A DNA stretch of 39,846 nucleotides from the NCBI GenBank assembly GCA_021822985.1, contig JAKAPZ010000008.1:1-39846 (forward strand). Reading direction: 5' to 3'. Positions 19,402-29,343 of the stretch are shown in pieces. The notes beneath the pieces are model-generated. The model ran no database searches and was not told the DNA's origin. It saw nothing but the letters and a program-made list of their open reading frames with translations. A program made the position numbers and the translations under genes. The stretch's first letter is position 1. Each line of letters starts with the position of its first letter. This DNA is from Thermoplasmata archaeon (GTDB lineage Archaea; Thermoplasmatota; Thermoplasmata; Thermoplasmatales; Thermoplasmataceae).

Positions 19402-19691
19402 ACGCAGAAGAATTAAAAAGATCAAAGATAGTGCTCCTTTCCGCGGGCGATAATGTGGCAGTTGCCCTTATTCCAATTCAGAAGGGAGATATTGTTGAAA
19501 ACTCGGGCAAAAAAATTGAGGCCACTGACGACATAGATTTTGGGCACAAGATAGCCCTGAGAGACATTAAGAAGGATGATAACGTGATAAAATACGGTGA
19601 AATAATTGGTGTAGCAACGGAAAATATCGCAGTTGGATCCCATGTGCATGTGCATAATGTGAAATCATTGAGGGCTGATAAGCATGAGTGA
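19398..19691 (+). CDS. UxaA family small subunit (SAF domain)
   Basis: NVAVALIPIQKGD, GHKIALRDIKKDDNVIKYGEIIGVAT, GSHVHVHNVKS; ATGA overlap with the cyclase gene. Confidence 0.92.
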   Translation: MNAEELKRSKIVLLSAGDNVAVALIPIQKGDIVENSGKKIEATDDIDFGHKIALRDIKKDDNVIKYGEIIGVATENIAVGSHVHVHNVKSLRADKHE

Positions 19692-20832
19692 ATTGAACGC
19701 ATACCTGAACCCGGACGGAAAAGCTGCGCCAAGAAACCACAACCTGATTCTTTCACTAAACTCATTTTGCAACACTGCAGCACAGGGCATTCACAGATCT
19801 GTGAATCCGACAGTCCTCATAACTCACCCGCATGGAAGGAACGAGATTGGAATTAACAAGGAGAGGTTGAGGAAATCACTCATTGGAAATGCGTTGAATC
19901 CAAATGTTTTCTCTGTTCTTGTAGTGGGATACGAGGATAAAAGCACTTCATCATTCGTAAATGAACTCAGGGCGAAAACAAAGAAACCAGTGGAAAGCGT
20001 TCTTGTTCTTGACAATGGAACACTGGGGGCTACAAAGGAAGGGGCAGAAATAGCTTCAAGATTGTCCCAGATCAATTCCGAGTATTCCAGAGAAAAGTTC
20101 AGCATCTCGGATTTCACCATAGGCCTGAAATGCGGTGGAAGCGATGCAACCTCAGGAATAGTTTCCAATCCAGCCGTGGGAAAGGCAGTGGATCGTATCA
20201 TCAACATGAAAGGCACTGCCATATTCTCTGAAACAACCGAGATAATTGGGGCAGAGCATATACTGGCAAAAAGGGCAGCAAACAACAAGGTTGCTCTTGA
20301 CATACTGGAAGCGGCAAGAACGAATGAGGAGATGGCAATGTCTCTTGGTGTGGACCTGATTGGCACAAACCCTGTTCCGGATAATATCAGGGGAGGAATA
20401 AGCACCATTGAGGAAAAATCCATTGCTGCCATCATGAAATCCGGTTCAGGAAAAATTAATGGCGTGCTGGATTATGCATCCACTCCTCCTGACAGGGGCC
20501 TTTATTTCATGGATTCACCATCTGCGGCAACTGAAGTGCTGACTGCCATAACTGCCGGAGGGGCATCCATCATTCTTTTTACCACGGGTTCGGGTAATCC
20601 CGTGGGCTCTCCTGTTTCACCTGTCATAAAGATAACCGGAAACCCCTATGCTGCAAAGAAAATGAAGGAACACATAGATGTGGATATCAGTGAAGTCATA
20701 ACGGAAGGAAAGAGCCTCCAGGTTGGATCTGATAAGGTATACCGTATCCTGGAAAAAACCATTTCAGGAAGACTCACAAAATCTGAAATACTTCATCACG
20801 ATGAATTCGCACCGATACCGGTGGGACTATGA
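19684..20832 (+). CDS. UxaA family large subunit (altronate/galactarate dehydratase or sulfolactate lyase-like)
   Basis: LKCGGSDATSGIVSNPAVGKAVD, ETTEIIGAEH, GAPxIL-like FTTGSGNPVGSPVSPVIKITGNP. Confidence 0.92.
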   Translation: MSELNAYLNPDGKAAPRNHNLILSLNSFCNTAAQGIHRSVNPTVLITHPHGRNEIGINKERLRKSLIGNALNPNVFSVLVVGYEDKSTSSFVNELRAKTKKPVESVLVLDNGTLGATKEGAEIASRLSQINSEYSREKFSISDFTIGLKCGGSDATSGIVSNPAVGKAVDRIINMKGTAIFSETTEIIGAEHILAKRAANNKVALDILEAARTNEEMAMSLGVDLIGTNPVPDNIRGGISTIEEKSIAAIMKSGSGKINGVLDYASTPPDRGLYFMDSPSAATEVLTAITAGGASIILFTTGSGNPVGSPVSPVIKITGNPYAAKKMKEHIDVDISEVITEGKSLQVGSDKVYRILEKTISGRLTKSEILHHDEFAPIPVGL

Positions 20833-21860
20833 CAGAAAACAATGCAATGGCCATACATCAATACGGGCAGGAACTTTCAATGGAAACCACCAGAATGGCC
20901 CCATTGAAAAGAGGATATGCAAGGGTCAGGATCAGGGCAAACGGCGTTTGCGCAACGGACGTGAAACTTGTGGATGGTGTTGGCTTCAAGCCTGCCCTTC
21001 CGTTCGTTCCCGGACATGAACCCTCAGGCATAGTGGAGGAGATGGAAACTGATGATCCGAGATACAAAGATTACATCGGCAAATCATTTGTCATTTCGCC
21101 TCACATAACATGTGGCGAATGCGAGAACTGCCTTTCAGGAAGGGAAAACATATGCCTCAACATGGTTGGAAGTCTCGGAATATCCATTAATGGCGCTTTT
21201 GCGCAGTACGTGGACATACCCCTGAAGAATCTTGTGGAGATGCCAGAGGGAATGGATCACTCTGTCGCAGCTCTTGCTGGAGGTGTGGTTGCAGTTCCGC
21301 TGGTTGCAATCAGGGCCCTTGGTAATCTCATGGAGAAGAATGTAGTGGTACTGGGATCAGGCGGACTTGCACTGGCAGCGATTCAGATTCTCAATAACCT
21401 GAGCGCTAAAGTAATAGTTGTGGGAAGAAAGGAAGAAAAACTCAGGGTTGCAAAGGAACTTGGGGCATCTGTTTCCATAAACAGCACCTCAGGCGATTAT
21501 GTGAAGGAAATTATGGAATACACTGGTGGCCGCGGTGCTGACAACGTTATAGATCTTGCAGGAGATCCAAAGGAAGTGCCAAAACTGCTCTCTGCGCTTA
21601 AGAGAGGCGGAACGCTTTCAATTGTGGGATATTCTTCATCTCAGATTTCATTGGATTACCGCAGGATCGCCCTTGATGCCATACAGATCAGAGGTTCAAG
21701 ATCCTATACCAGGAATGATCTCAGGCTTGCTGTCAACCTGATGAAATCCGGGAAAGTCATGCCCATTATTTCACACAAAGTGCCACTGGAGTCTGCAAAC
21801 AATGCAATTTCACTTGTCAGGAACGGTTCATCAATCGGCAGAGTCGTTTTGGAAATATGA
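20829..21860 (+). CDS. zinc-dependent alcohol dehydrogenase (MDR family)
   Basis: VCATDVK, GHEPSGIV, structural zinc CGECENCLSGRENIC, GSGGLALAAIQ Rossmann motif. Confidence 0.95.
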   Translation: MTENNAMAIHQYGQELSMETTRMAPLKRGYARVRIRANGVCATDVKLVDGVGFKPALPFVPGHEPSGIVEEMETDDPRYKDYIGKSFVISPHITCGECENCLSGRENICLNMVGSLGISINGAFAQYVDIPLKNLVEMPEGMDHSVAALAGGVVAVPLVAIRALGNLMEKNVVVLGSGGLALAAIQILNNLSAKVIVVGRKEEKLRVAKELGASVSINSTSGDYVKEIMEYTGGRGADNVIDLAGDPKEVPKLLSALKRGGTLSIVGYSSSQISLDYRRIALDAIQIRGSRSYTRNDLRLAVNLMKSGKVMPIISHKVPLESANNAISLVRNGSSIGRVVLEI

Positions 21861-21923
21861 CTTAATAAATAATTTGATAATCAATTTCACAATCAAAAGT
21901 TTAATTTATTAATATATTTTATC

Positions 21924-22598
21924 ATGACAGTATACATGTTCGAGTCATCAAATCTTTCTAAAATTGCATACGAAAACATACTGAAACTCATTACAAGCGG
22001 TGAAATAAAACTCGGCTCACAGGTTTCCCAGAATGAACTTTCAAGAAAGTTCCCAATGAGCAGAACTCCGGTAAGGGAGGCCCTCTTCGCACTTGAAAAT
22101 CAGGGATTGCTTGAGAAGAATGGAACGAAATATTATGTTTCCTATATATCAAAGGAAGATGTCATCAAACTGTATGAAGTCAGGAAAATCCTTGAAGGAG
22201 GATCTGCAAAGATCTGTGCAATGAATCTCAATGATGCAGGAAGAAAAAGACTGGAGAATATCATGAGAAAATTGAAGATTCTCTCAGAATCTGAAGTTGC
22301 GACACCGGACGAGATTGCTGCTGAAAATGGTAACCTTCACCAGACCATAGCGGAGATGTCAGGAAATGCATATATTTACAAATTCATAATGGAAACCCTC
22401 CTGAAACTAAGGCTTGTGAGGATGAGCCTTCTCATATCCCAGGAGAGAAGGGTCGAAGAGTACAGGGATCACAAGATTATCGTGGATCATATACTGAAAG
22501 GAGAGGGGGAAAAAGCCTGTGCAGCAATGCAAACGCATGAGGATGCTGTGCTTGAATTTGCACGGAAAACAGTATTTAAAAAATTTTATGTGGACTGA
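21924..22598 (+). CDS. GntR family transcriptional regulator, FCD (FadR-type) subfamily
   Basis: N-terminal wHTH GSQVSQNELSRKFPMSRTPVREALFALENQGLLEK; C-terminal helical FCD with EVRKILEGGSAKI and H residues. Start could be ATG 21936. Confidence 0.93.
   Translation: MTVYMFESSNLSKIAYENILKLITSGEIKLGSQVSQNELSRKFPMSRTPVREALFALENQGLLEKNGTKYYVSYISKEDVIKLYEVRKILEGGSAKICAMNLNDAGRKRLENIMRKLKILSESEVATPDEIAAENGNLHQTIAEMSGNAYIYKFIMETLLKLRLVRMSLLISQERRVEEYRDHKIIVDHILKGEGEKACAAMQTHEDAVLEFARKTVFKKFYVD
21929..21937. promoter_or_regulatory. AGTATACAT, candidate autoregulatory GntR site (site 4)
   Basis: GTATAC at 21930-21935, at the 5' end of the regulator gene, about 20-25 bp downstream of TATA-like TTTATTAATATAT. 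Confidence 0.35.
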
Positions 22599-22610
22599 AA
22601 AATTATTTCA

Positions 22611-22901
22611 TTATTTTTCAGGCATTACAGGCGGATTCATGAAACCGTTCCAGAATATTTCCCATCCCTTCATCACAAAGGTGGTCAGTCCACTGGCGAA
22701 GTAAGGATCCGAGGATGCAAGTTTTTTTGCCTCTTCAAGATCCTTTGTGTTCCAGACCAGGAATGATCCTGTGTTGTCCACCATTCTTCCTGCAAGTTTC
22801 AACTTGCCCTGTTCAAGCATTTTCTTAAGGAATTCCCTGTGAACTTTTTTCAGTTCATCTGAGGGCATCCTGACAAACGAAGTTATTTCTACAACAAACA
22901 T
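22611..22901 (-). CDS. YciI-like / muconolactone isomerase-fold small protein
   Basis: 96 aa; REFLKKMLEQGKLKLAGRMVDNTGSFLVWNTKDLEEAKKLASSDPYFASGLTTFVMKGWEIFWN. Confidence 0.8.
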   Translation of the reverse strand: MFVVEITSFVRMPSDELKKVHREFLKKMLEQGKLKLAGRMVDNTGSFLVWNTKDLEEAKKLASSDPYFASGLTTFVMKGWEIFWNGFMNPPVMPEK

Positions 22902-22915
22902 TCATATCGTCTCCT

Positions 22916-24136
22916 TCAGTCTTTCTCCATTAGGGCTTTCAGCTCATTGTCGTTCAGGGGCCCCTTCCTGGCAAGAGCCATCTTTTTAAGTTTTCTCAGC
23001 ACAGCAAGGGCCTCCTCATCAGTGAGACTCAGTCCGAACTTCTCAGCCTTGTAATGGATCGTGTCAATTCCGCTCTTCTTGCCGTTGATGATCTCAACCT
23101 TCCCATGCCCCACAAGTTCCGGTGAGAACGGAAACATTTCCATGGGCATGTTCATCTTTTCCAGCCTCCTCCACCAGCTTGCAAGAATTCCGGATTCGAC
23201 ATTGAATATGTGATCACCCACAATTGGCTTCTGTGGAGGGAAGTTCACTCCTGATCTCTCCCTTGCAAGAACCGCAAGTTCCCTGAGCATTTTGGTCTTC
23301 ACACCTGAATTTATCCCATAGAGATATTTCAGAGCCATTACACTCTCTTCCATGGATGCATTTCCGCTCCTTTCCCCGATTCCGGTGAGGCTCACATGAA
23401 TTGTGGAGGCCCCACCAAGAACGGCAGATATTGTGTTTGCAACAGCAAGTCCGAAATCGTTGTGTGCATGAATCTCTATGGGCTTGTTCACCTTTGATTT
23501 TATCTTCTTGATGAAAAATGTTGTTGCCTGCGGATTCAGGACGCCAAAAGTATCCGCAAGCGCGAATGAATCCATGTGGCCTTCGTCAACAACCTTTCCT
23601 GCAATTTTCCAGAATGTTTCAAAGGGGGCCCTTGTGGCATCAATGGTGAAGAATGTGACCTTCAGTCCATGCTCATGGGCATAAGAGGTGGCCTCCACAG
23701 ACAGTCTCACTGCTTTTTCAACATCCCAGCCATAAGCATTCTTTATGAGATGATCACTGGATGGAATCTCCATTACAATTCCTTCCACATCTGCACTGAG
23801 GGCACTGTCCACATCCCCCTTCATGCATCTTGCAAAGGAATATACCCTGCTTCCGAGACCGAGATGGGCTATCTCCTTAACCACGGATGCATCCTCAGGG
23901 GATACTGAAGGCATTCCGGCTTCTATCCTGTCCACACCTGCTTCGGAAAGTTTTGTCGCAATGGCGATCTTGTCATCCCTCCTGAAGGTGATCCGGGCCT
24001 GCTGCTCCCCGTCCCGAAGCGTCACGTCATGTATTTCCACCTTGTCCGGTATTTTCACATTTCCAAGAATCTCAGGATCAAAATCGTAAAAACTCACAAA
24101 ATAATCTTTTCCCTTGTGTTTTTCACCTTTTTCCAT
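22916..24136 (-). CDS. HMGL-like DRE-TIM aldolase/synthase (homocitrate / isopropylmalate synthase superfamily)
   Basis: VEIHDVTLRDGEQQARITF (DRE motif variant), EIHAHNDFGLAVAN (HxH), GIGERSGNASMEE; no LeuA-type allosteric domain. Confidence 0.9.
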   Translation of the reverse strand: MEKGEKHKGKDYFVSFYDFDPEILGNVKIPDKVEIHDVTLRDGEQQARITFRRDDKIAIATKLSEAGVDRIEAGMPSVSPEDASVVKEIAHLGLGSRVYSFARCMKGDVDSALSADVEGIVMEIPSSDHLIKNAYGWDVEKAVRLSVEATSYAHEHGLKVTFFTIDATRAPFETFWKIAGKVVDEGHMDSFALADTFGVLNPQATTFFIKKIKSKVNKPIEIHAHNDFGLAVANTISAVLGGASTIHVSLTGIGERSGNASMEESVMALKYLYGINSGVKTKMLRELAVLARERSGVNFPPQKPIVGDHIFNVESGILASWWRRLEKMNMPMEMFPFSPELVGHGKVEIINGKKSGIDTIHYKAEKFGLSLTDEEALAVLRKLKKMALARKGPLNDNELKALMEKD

Positions 24137-24176
24137 ATATAACCATTGTTTCTCTTTATTAATATTTTTCTATTAC

Positions 24177-24186
24177 TGTATACACA
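24177..24186. promoter_or_regulatory. TGTATACACA dyad, candidate GntR operator (site 5)
   Basis: Same 10-mer as site 1; about 20 bp upstream of TATA-like ATATTAATAAA on the minus strand, in front of the DRE-TIM gene. Confidence 0.4.
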
Positions 24187-24252
24187 TTATAATCAATTTC
24201 TCGCATTTTCCATATACATGTATTTTGCCCCCAAGCTCATGTTGAGATCAAT

Positions 24253-24280
24253 CAGGTTCAGGATTTGAACTCTGATCCTG
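24253..24280. promoter_or_regulatory. imperfect inverted repeat CAGGTTCAG-N10-CTGATCCTG upstream of the ABC operon
   Basis: 8 of 9 complementary positions; immediately 5' of the ABC ATPase start. Confidence 0.4.
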
Positions 24281-24310
24281 TGTTTTATGATCCCATGGAA
24301 TGCCTTAAGC

Positions 24311-25099
24311 ATGATAGAAATACTGGATGCAACTGCGAGATATGACGGCAAAATTCAGAATATGCCTGTCAAAAACATAAATCTCCACCTTGACGGGGAA
24401 AAGATCGTGATCATTGGGCCAAACGGTTCAGGCAAAACGACCATTCTGAAGATGATCCTGGGACTCGCTGGCGTGACTTCAGGAAGCGTGAAAGTTTTTG
24501 GAAAGGATGTGGCCGAAATCACGAAAGAAACAAGAATTTCGACCAATCTTATGGAGGTTTACAAACTGATGGGAACGGATGTGCTTGATACCATAAGGAT
24601 CTATGCAGAACTCAAGGGAAAACATCCGGATGAGGCTCTTGAACTGGTAAGGGAATTCGGTCTTGAGGATACACTCAAAAAAAGGCTGCATCAACTCAGT
24701 TCAGGGCAGCAGAAAATCATAGGAAACATACTCGCCCTGAGTTTTTCTCCCTCGACTGTGCTTCTGGACGAACCATTCGACAATGTGGATCAGGGAAGGA
24801 GGATAAAGCTGGTCAATATTATAGAAAGAACAGATGCAGAAATAATCCTGAACACCCATGAACTTGACATACTGAAACGATTGAAAACATGGGGTCTGTA
24901 TTTCATCATTGAGGGCAGACTTTTTGGCAGGTTCAATGCATCAAAAGCAGACAGGCTTTACCTGAACAGTGGCGAGATTGCAGGATGTCTCACAGTAGTA
25001 GAAACGAGTTTCGGAAAGTATTCCATAACGGAGGATTCAGGGCAGGTTCCATTATCGTCTGCAAGAGATCTTCTGTCTGTTTTTGACGAGGTGCAGTGA
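24311..25099 (+). CDS. ABC transporter ATP-binding protein
   Basis: GPNGSGKTT Walker A, LSSGQQK signature, VLLDEPFDNVD Walker B, NTHELD switch. ORF-track start 24287 also possible. Confidence 0.93.
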   Translation: MIEILDATARYDGKIQNMPVKNINLHLDGEKIVIIGPNGSGKTTILKMILGLAGVTSGSVKVFGKDVAEITKETRISTNLMEVYKLMGTDVLDTIRIYAELKGKHPDEALELVREFGLEDTLKKRLHQLSSGQQKIIGNILALSFSPSTVLLDEPFDNVDQGRRIKLVNIIERTDAEIILNTHELDILKRLKTWGLYFIIEGRLFGRFNASKADRLYLNSGEIAGCLTVVETSFGKYSITEDSGQVPLSSARDLLSVFDEVQ

Positions 25100-25100
25100 T

Positions 25101-25901
25101 ATGATTGCAAGATATTTCTTCAGTTCTCTGCTCAGGGATAAATCTCTGTGGGGCTGGGGGATCGGATTCATGTTCTTCTGGCTGTACATGGGAGCATTTG
25201 TTTTCAATTCATATTCAGGAACGGAGGAAGAGTGGCTTTTCACCGCTTCAGGATGGTTTTCCATCATAGGCCTCATTGCAGCAAGCATTGTTGCCACTAC
25301 CATTTCATATTCCATTTATTACAGCACATCTTCACTGGTCTACGTATTCAAGTACACAAATTTCAGTCCCCGTTCATACGTTTTGAATCTGGTAGGTGGT
25401 TCATCTCTTGTTAGCGCAGTTATAGGAACAATAATCATTCTATTCACAGCAGTATTGTTTAGCATAAGATCTGGATTTGCAGTTGTTCCAATGATGCCTG
25501 TCCAGGCAGTGTTTCTTTTTATACTGACAGGTATATTCATGTTCCTTTTTTCCCTTATAATGGTCATCCTGGTGAATAACTACCTGGGCATGAAGAACCG
25601 CTCATTTGTGAACTTGCTCCCGCAGCTTCTTTCATACATATTTGGTTTTTCTGAATTTGGAACGCCGCTTCCCATGAGTGTGATTTACGCAAGCCCCTTC
25701 AGTGATATCCCCAGACTTCTGTTCATGGTGTTTTCAGGAAAGGAGTCTCCCCAGAATATGTCAAGCTTTACGGGCCCTGTGGTCAATTCTTATATACTCC
25801 TTGCAAGTCTGTTATCGTGGATTGGCGTGATGTTCATAATCTCAATGCTGATGATCGGGAAAATAAGATCACGGTCTATTGAAGAAGGAAGGCATTTATG
25901 A
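25101..25901 (+). CDS. ABC transporter permease (ABC-2-like)
   Basis: About 6 hydrophobic segments; directly downstream of the ATPase (TGATATG). Confidence 0.8.
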   Translation: MIARYFFSSLLRDKSLWGWGIGFMFFWLYMGAFVFNSYSGTEEEWLFTASGWFSIIGLIAASIVATTISYSIYYSTSSLVYVFKYTNFSPRSYVLNLVGGSSLVSAVIGTIIILFTAVLFSIRSGFAVVPMMPVQAVFLFILTGIFMFLFSLIMVILVNNYLGMKNRSFVNLLPQLLSYIFGFSEFGTPLPMSVIYASPFSDIPRLLFMVFSGKESPQNMSSFTGPVVNSYILLASLLSWIGVMFIISMLMIGKIRSRSIEEGRHL

Positions 25902-26590
25902 ACGGGAAAGCTGAGGATATATCAGAACATCTCAAAAAGATAGGAAAAACTGCTGTCAGGTTTGATTTCTACCTGATGAAAAGAGCATTCGGGATGTATT
26001 ACGCAACTTGGGCAGCGGCCATTTTCACACTGATGGTTCTGTCATACATATCTAATATTCCGGGACAATCAAATACTACTCTGACATTTTATGTGCTGCT
26101 GAATATAGGCGTGATCATTGTCGCCGTGGATTACACGCAGATTGTGTTCAGAAAGGCTTTCATGCTGTTCAGGCTGGAGTCAGATCTTCAGATGCAGTTT
26201 TCTCTCAAATCCTTTGGAAAGAACGCGGGCATCGGTCTCATGATATTGATTTTTGCCATGTTTGTGATCATAGGGATCAATTTGGTTTCGCCGGATGAAA
26301 GCACTGTTCTTTCCATGATAATTCTGTGGATAGTGGATTTTTACATATATATGACTGTCAGGATGTCCTTTGGAAAGATCCCGCCCGAAGGCATACTTGC
26401 AGTGGCAACATTCGCTTTCAGCAACACAGCATCAAGCATACTATTCCTTCAGACTGGAAACAACAACTCTACATTTCAGATATGGATGGTTACGGTTATA
26501 GGGTGGATCATTTCTTCGCTGTACTCTTTCTATAACGCCAGGAAGATGTATTCGTTGGAAGACGATAACTCAAGGGGAGGAATCAATTGA
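25898..26590 (+). CDS. second ABC transporter membrane subunit
   Basis: About 6 hydrophobic segments; ATGA overlap with the preceding permease. Confidence 0.75.
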   Translation: MNGKAEDISEHLKKIGKTAVRFDFYLMKRAFGMYYATWAAAIFTLMVLSYISNIPGQSNTTLTFYVLLNIGVIIVAVDYTQIVFRKAFMLFRLESDLQMQFSLKSFGKNAGIGLMILIFAMFVIIGINLVSPDESTVLSMIILWIVDFYIYMTVRMSFGKIPPEGILAVATFAFSNTASSILFLQTGNNNSTFQIWMVTVIGWIISSLYSFYNARKMYSLEDDNSRGGIN

Positions 26591-26928
26591 GTTCTGGAGA
26601 GGAAAGCCCGGGAGATTCCCAGCACTTAAACGAACTCATCGAAACTCTGAGTATACAGTTGAGTGAACCTGTTATGAAATCAACAGCAAGGCTGATGATC
26701 ATAATATCCCTTGCATTGAACAGGAAATTGACTTTTACCGATCTTCTCACAATAACATCACTCGGGAAAGGGAGTCTCAGCAACCATCTTGATAAACTCA
26801 GGGAAGGGGGCCTAATAAAAATTAAAACTGTTTTCAGCCCCATCGGGCCAAGGGTGATGGTAGAGATCACGGAAGAGGGCATGAGTGCATATGAGAACTA
26901 TTCGAAAATACTGAAAAAACTTCTCTGA
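26587..26928 (+). CDS. winged-helix transcriptional regulator (MarR/ArsR-like)
   Basis: TTG start overlapping the upstream stop (TTGA); LTFTDLLTITSLGKGSLSNHLDKLREGGLIKIKTVFSPIGPRVMVEITEEG. Confidence 0.85.
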   Translation: MSSGEESPGDSQHLNELIETLSIQLSEPVMKSTARLMIIISLALNRKLTFTDLLTITSLGKGSLSNHLDKLREGGLIKIKTVFSPIGPRVMVEITEEGMSAYENYSKILKKLL

Positions 26929-27131
26929 TGTAAAATTGTATCAGGAAAAACTGCAGTTATATTCATTTTTTCAATTCTGTATGATAAGAGGTCTTTACCA
27001 TGAATTATGATCTTCATTTTCCAATAATAATTATTGAAAAAGCGGATTTCCCCAGAACATAAACTAACACAATTGACGAATGCCATTAAGACAATTTTTA
27101 TATAAAATAAATAAGTAACCAGCAGATCGAT

Positions 27132-28187
27132 ATGAGTGGGATAGTAAGTTACGGAAGCTATATACCACGTTACAGGATCAAACCGGAAGAAATCGCTAGA
27201 GTCTGGGGAGTGGATCCTGAAACAATAAAGAATGGTATATTCATACTTAGTAAATCTGTGCCCTCGCCTGATGAGGATGTGGCAACAATATCTGTTGAAT
27301 CCGCAAGAAATGCTCTCAGGAGAGGAGGACTGAAGGGGAAAGCCATAGAAGCAATATATGTTGGTTCTGAGAGCCATCCATATGCTGTCAAGCCTACTGC
27401 AACCATTGTTTCTGCAGCCATAGGAACCGATTTCAGCATGTTTGCAGCGGACTATGAGTTTGCATGCAAGGCAGGAACTGCAGGAATGCAGAATGTGCTG
27501 GGAATGGTCAACAGCGGGATTATTAAAACCGGAATGGCCATAGGATCAGACACCTCGCAGGGTGCTCCCGGAGATGTGCTTGAATATTCGGCATCTGCCG
27601 GAGGCACGGCAATGATCATCGGAAAGGAGAACGTTGCTGCCGAGATAAAATCGACACTCTCCGTGACATCGGACACTCCGGACTTCTGGAGAAGGGAGGG
27701 ACAGCCATACCCAACCCATGGAGAGAGATTCACGGGAGAGCCTGCATATTTCAGGCACATAACCACTGCATCAAAGATGATGATGGACAGGATGGGAACA
27801 AAACCAGAAGATTATGACTATGTCGTGTTCCACCAGCCAAACGGAAAATTTCCCACAAGGGCTGCCAAAATGCTCGGATTCACGGAAAAGCAGTACAATG
27901 AGGGGCTTCTCACCCCGTACATCGGAAACACATATTCGGGTTCGATGATGATGGGACTCTCATCCACACTTGATGTGGCAAAGGGGGGAGACAGGATACT
28001 TGCAGTTTCCTTTGGTTCCGGTGCAGGATCTGATGCGTTCCACATAGAGGTCACGGATGAAATAGAGAAACTGCAGGGCAGGAAAGTGACAACGGTAAAG
28101 GATATGCTTAAGGATGTGAAATTCCTGGATTATGCCATATATGCAAAGTTCAAGAGAAAAATAGTGTTTGGTGAGGAAATTGAGTAA
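27132..28187 (+). CDS. hydroxymethylglutaryl-CoA synthase (archaeal type)
   Basis: [41 protein letters not shown] active-site Cys, [24 protein letters not shown]. Confidence 0.96.
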   Translation: MSGIVSYGSYIPRYRIKPEEIARVWGVDPETIKNGIFILSKSVPSPDEDVATISVESARNALRRGGLKGKAIEAIYVGSESHPYAVKPTATIVSAAIGTDFSMFAADYEFACKAGTAGMQNVLGMVNSGIIKTGMAIGSDTSQGAPGDVLEYSASAGGTAMIIGKENVAAEIKSTLSVTSDTPDFWRREGQPYPTHGERFTGEPAYFRHITTASKMMMDRMGTKPEDYDYVVFHQPNGKFPTRAAKMLGFTEKQYNEGLLTPYIGNTYSGSMMMGLSSTLDVAKGGDRILAVSFGSGAGSDAFHIEVTDEIEKLQGRKVTTVKDMLKDVKFLDYAIYAKFKRKIVFGEEIE

Positions 28188-29343
28188 CGTATACGTAATT
28201 GGTGGAGGAGAATCAAAGTATGGGGAACTGTGGGACAGATCCCTCAGGGAAATAGCTGTGGAAGCAGGGCTGAAAGCTGTGGAAAATGCCGGAATAAGGA
28301 CGAAAGATCTTAATGCCATATACATGGGAAACAGCCTTGGGGGCCTCATAAGCAAGCAGGAACATCTCAGCGCACTGATGTCGGATTATGCAGGAATTGC
28401 TTCAGAATACATCCCGTCCATGAGAATTGAGGCATCCACCGCATCCGGTGGTGCTGCCTTCAGGCAGGCATATCTGTCCATCAAGTCTGGAGAACATGAC
28501 GTTGTCATGGTTGGTGGTGCAGAGAAGATGACGGAACTGTACGGAACCGAGATCATAGACATAACATCCTCCCTTGTGGACAGGGAATGGGAAGCCTTCA
28601 ACGGCGCAACACCCGCAGCACTTGCGGCTCTTTCTGCAAGGAAGTACATGAGAGATTTCAATGTGAAGAAGGAGGCCCTTGCAGCAATTTCAGTGAATGA
28701 TCACGCAAATGCGTCACTGAACGATAATGCACAGTACAGAAACAAGATAACAATTGAACAGGCCCTGAATGCCACACCCATTGCAGAACCGCTGAACCTC
28801 ATGGATTGCGCACCCATGACAGATGGTGCGTCAAGCGTCATACTTGCTTCAGAGAAATATGTGAAGGAACATGGATCGAAGGGTGTCAGAATAATGGGCT
28901 CAGCCGTATCCCAGGGGCCCTTTGCACTCCACAGCAGGAAATCATTCTACACCGTGGAACCTACTATAATATCCACAAAAAAGGCATTGGAACAGGCAAA
29001 GATCAAGCTTGGAGACATATCATTCGTGGAAATGCATGACTCATACAGTATTTACGGGCTTATGGCCCTTGAAGATCTTGGTTTTGCACAGAAAGGGCAT
29101 GCAAGCGAACTGGTGGAGAACGGAATCGGGCTCAACAGCAATCTTCCGGTCAATCCTTCAGGAGGACTCAAGGCCAAGGGATTTCCGTACGGAGCTGCAG
29201 GAGTGAGCCAGATCTATGAGGCATATCTCCAGTTGAGCGGAAAGGCAGGCAAGAGGCAGATCAAGAATGCATCATATGGCCTTCTGCACAACATGGCTGG
29301 ATCAGGTGCTGCATCTGTTGTTCATATACTGGGGGTGGAGTGA
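28180..29343 (+). CDS. acetyl-CoA C-acetyltransferase (thiolase)
   Basis: [89 protein letters not shown] 28180 preferred start. Confidence 0.94.
   Translation: MSNVYVIGGGESKYGELWDRSLREIAVEAGLKAVENAGIRTKDLNAIYMGNSLGGLISKQEHLSALMSDYAGIASEYIPSMRIEASTASGGAAFRQAYLSIKSGEHDVVMVGGAEKMTELYGTEIIDITSSLVDREWEAFNGATPAALAALSARKYMRDFNVKKEALAAISVNDHANASLNDNAQYRNKITIEQALNATPIAEPLNLMDCAPMTDGASSVILASEKYVKEHGSKGVRIMGSAVSQGPFALHSRKSFYTVEPTIISTKKALEQAKIKLGDISFVEMHDSYSIYGLMALEDLGFAQKGHASELVENGIGLNSNLPVNPSGGLKAKGFPYGAAGVSQIYEAYLQLSGKAGKRQIKNASYGLLHNMAGSGAASVVHILGVE

Noticed and set aside
24258-24275. Minus-strand GTTCAAATCC, a tRNA T-loop-like sequence
   Set aside because: No acceptor, D or anticodon arm and no CCA-adjacent structure around it; better explained as the loop of the CAGG...CCTG inverted repeat
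26898-27377. 159-aa minus-strand ORF across the regulator/HMGS intergenic region
   Set aside because: Overlaps the 5' end of HMGS and its promoter; composition atypical and no domain recognised
14084-28194. Other GTATAC occurrences (near 14084, 14948, 17493, 20737, 26651, 28189)
   Set aside because: Inside coding sequence and at about the frequency expected by chance; not counted as operators
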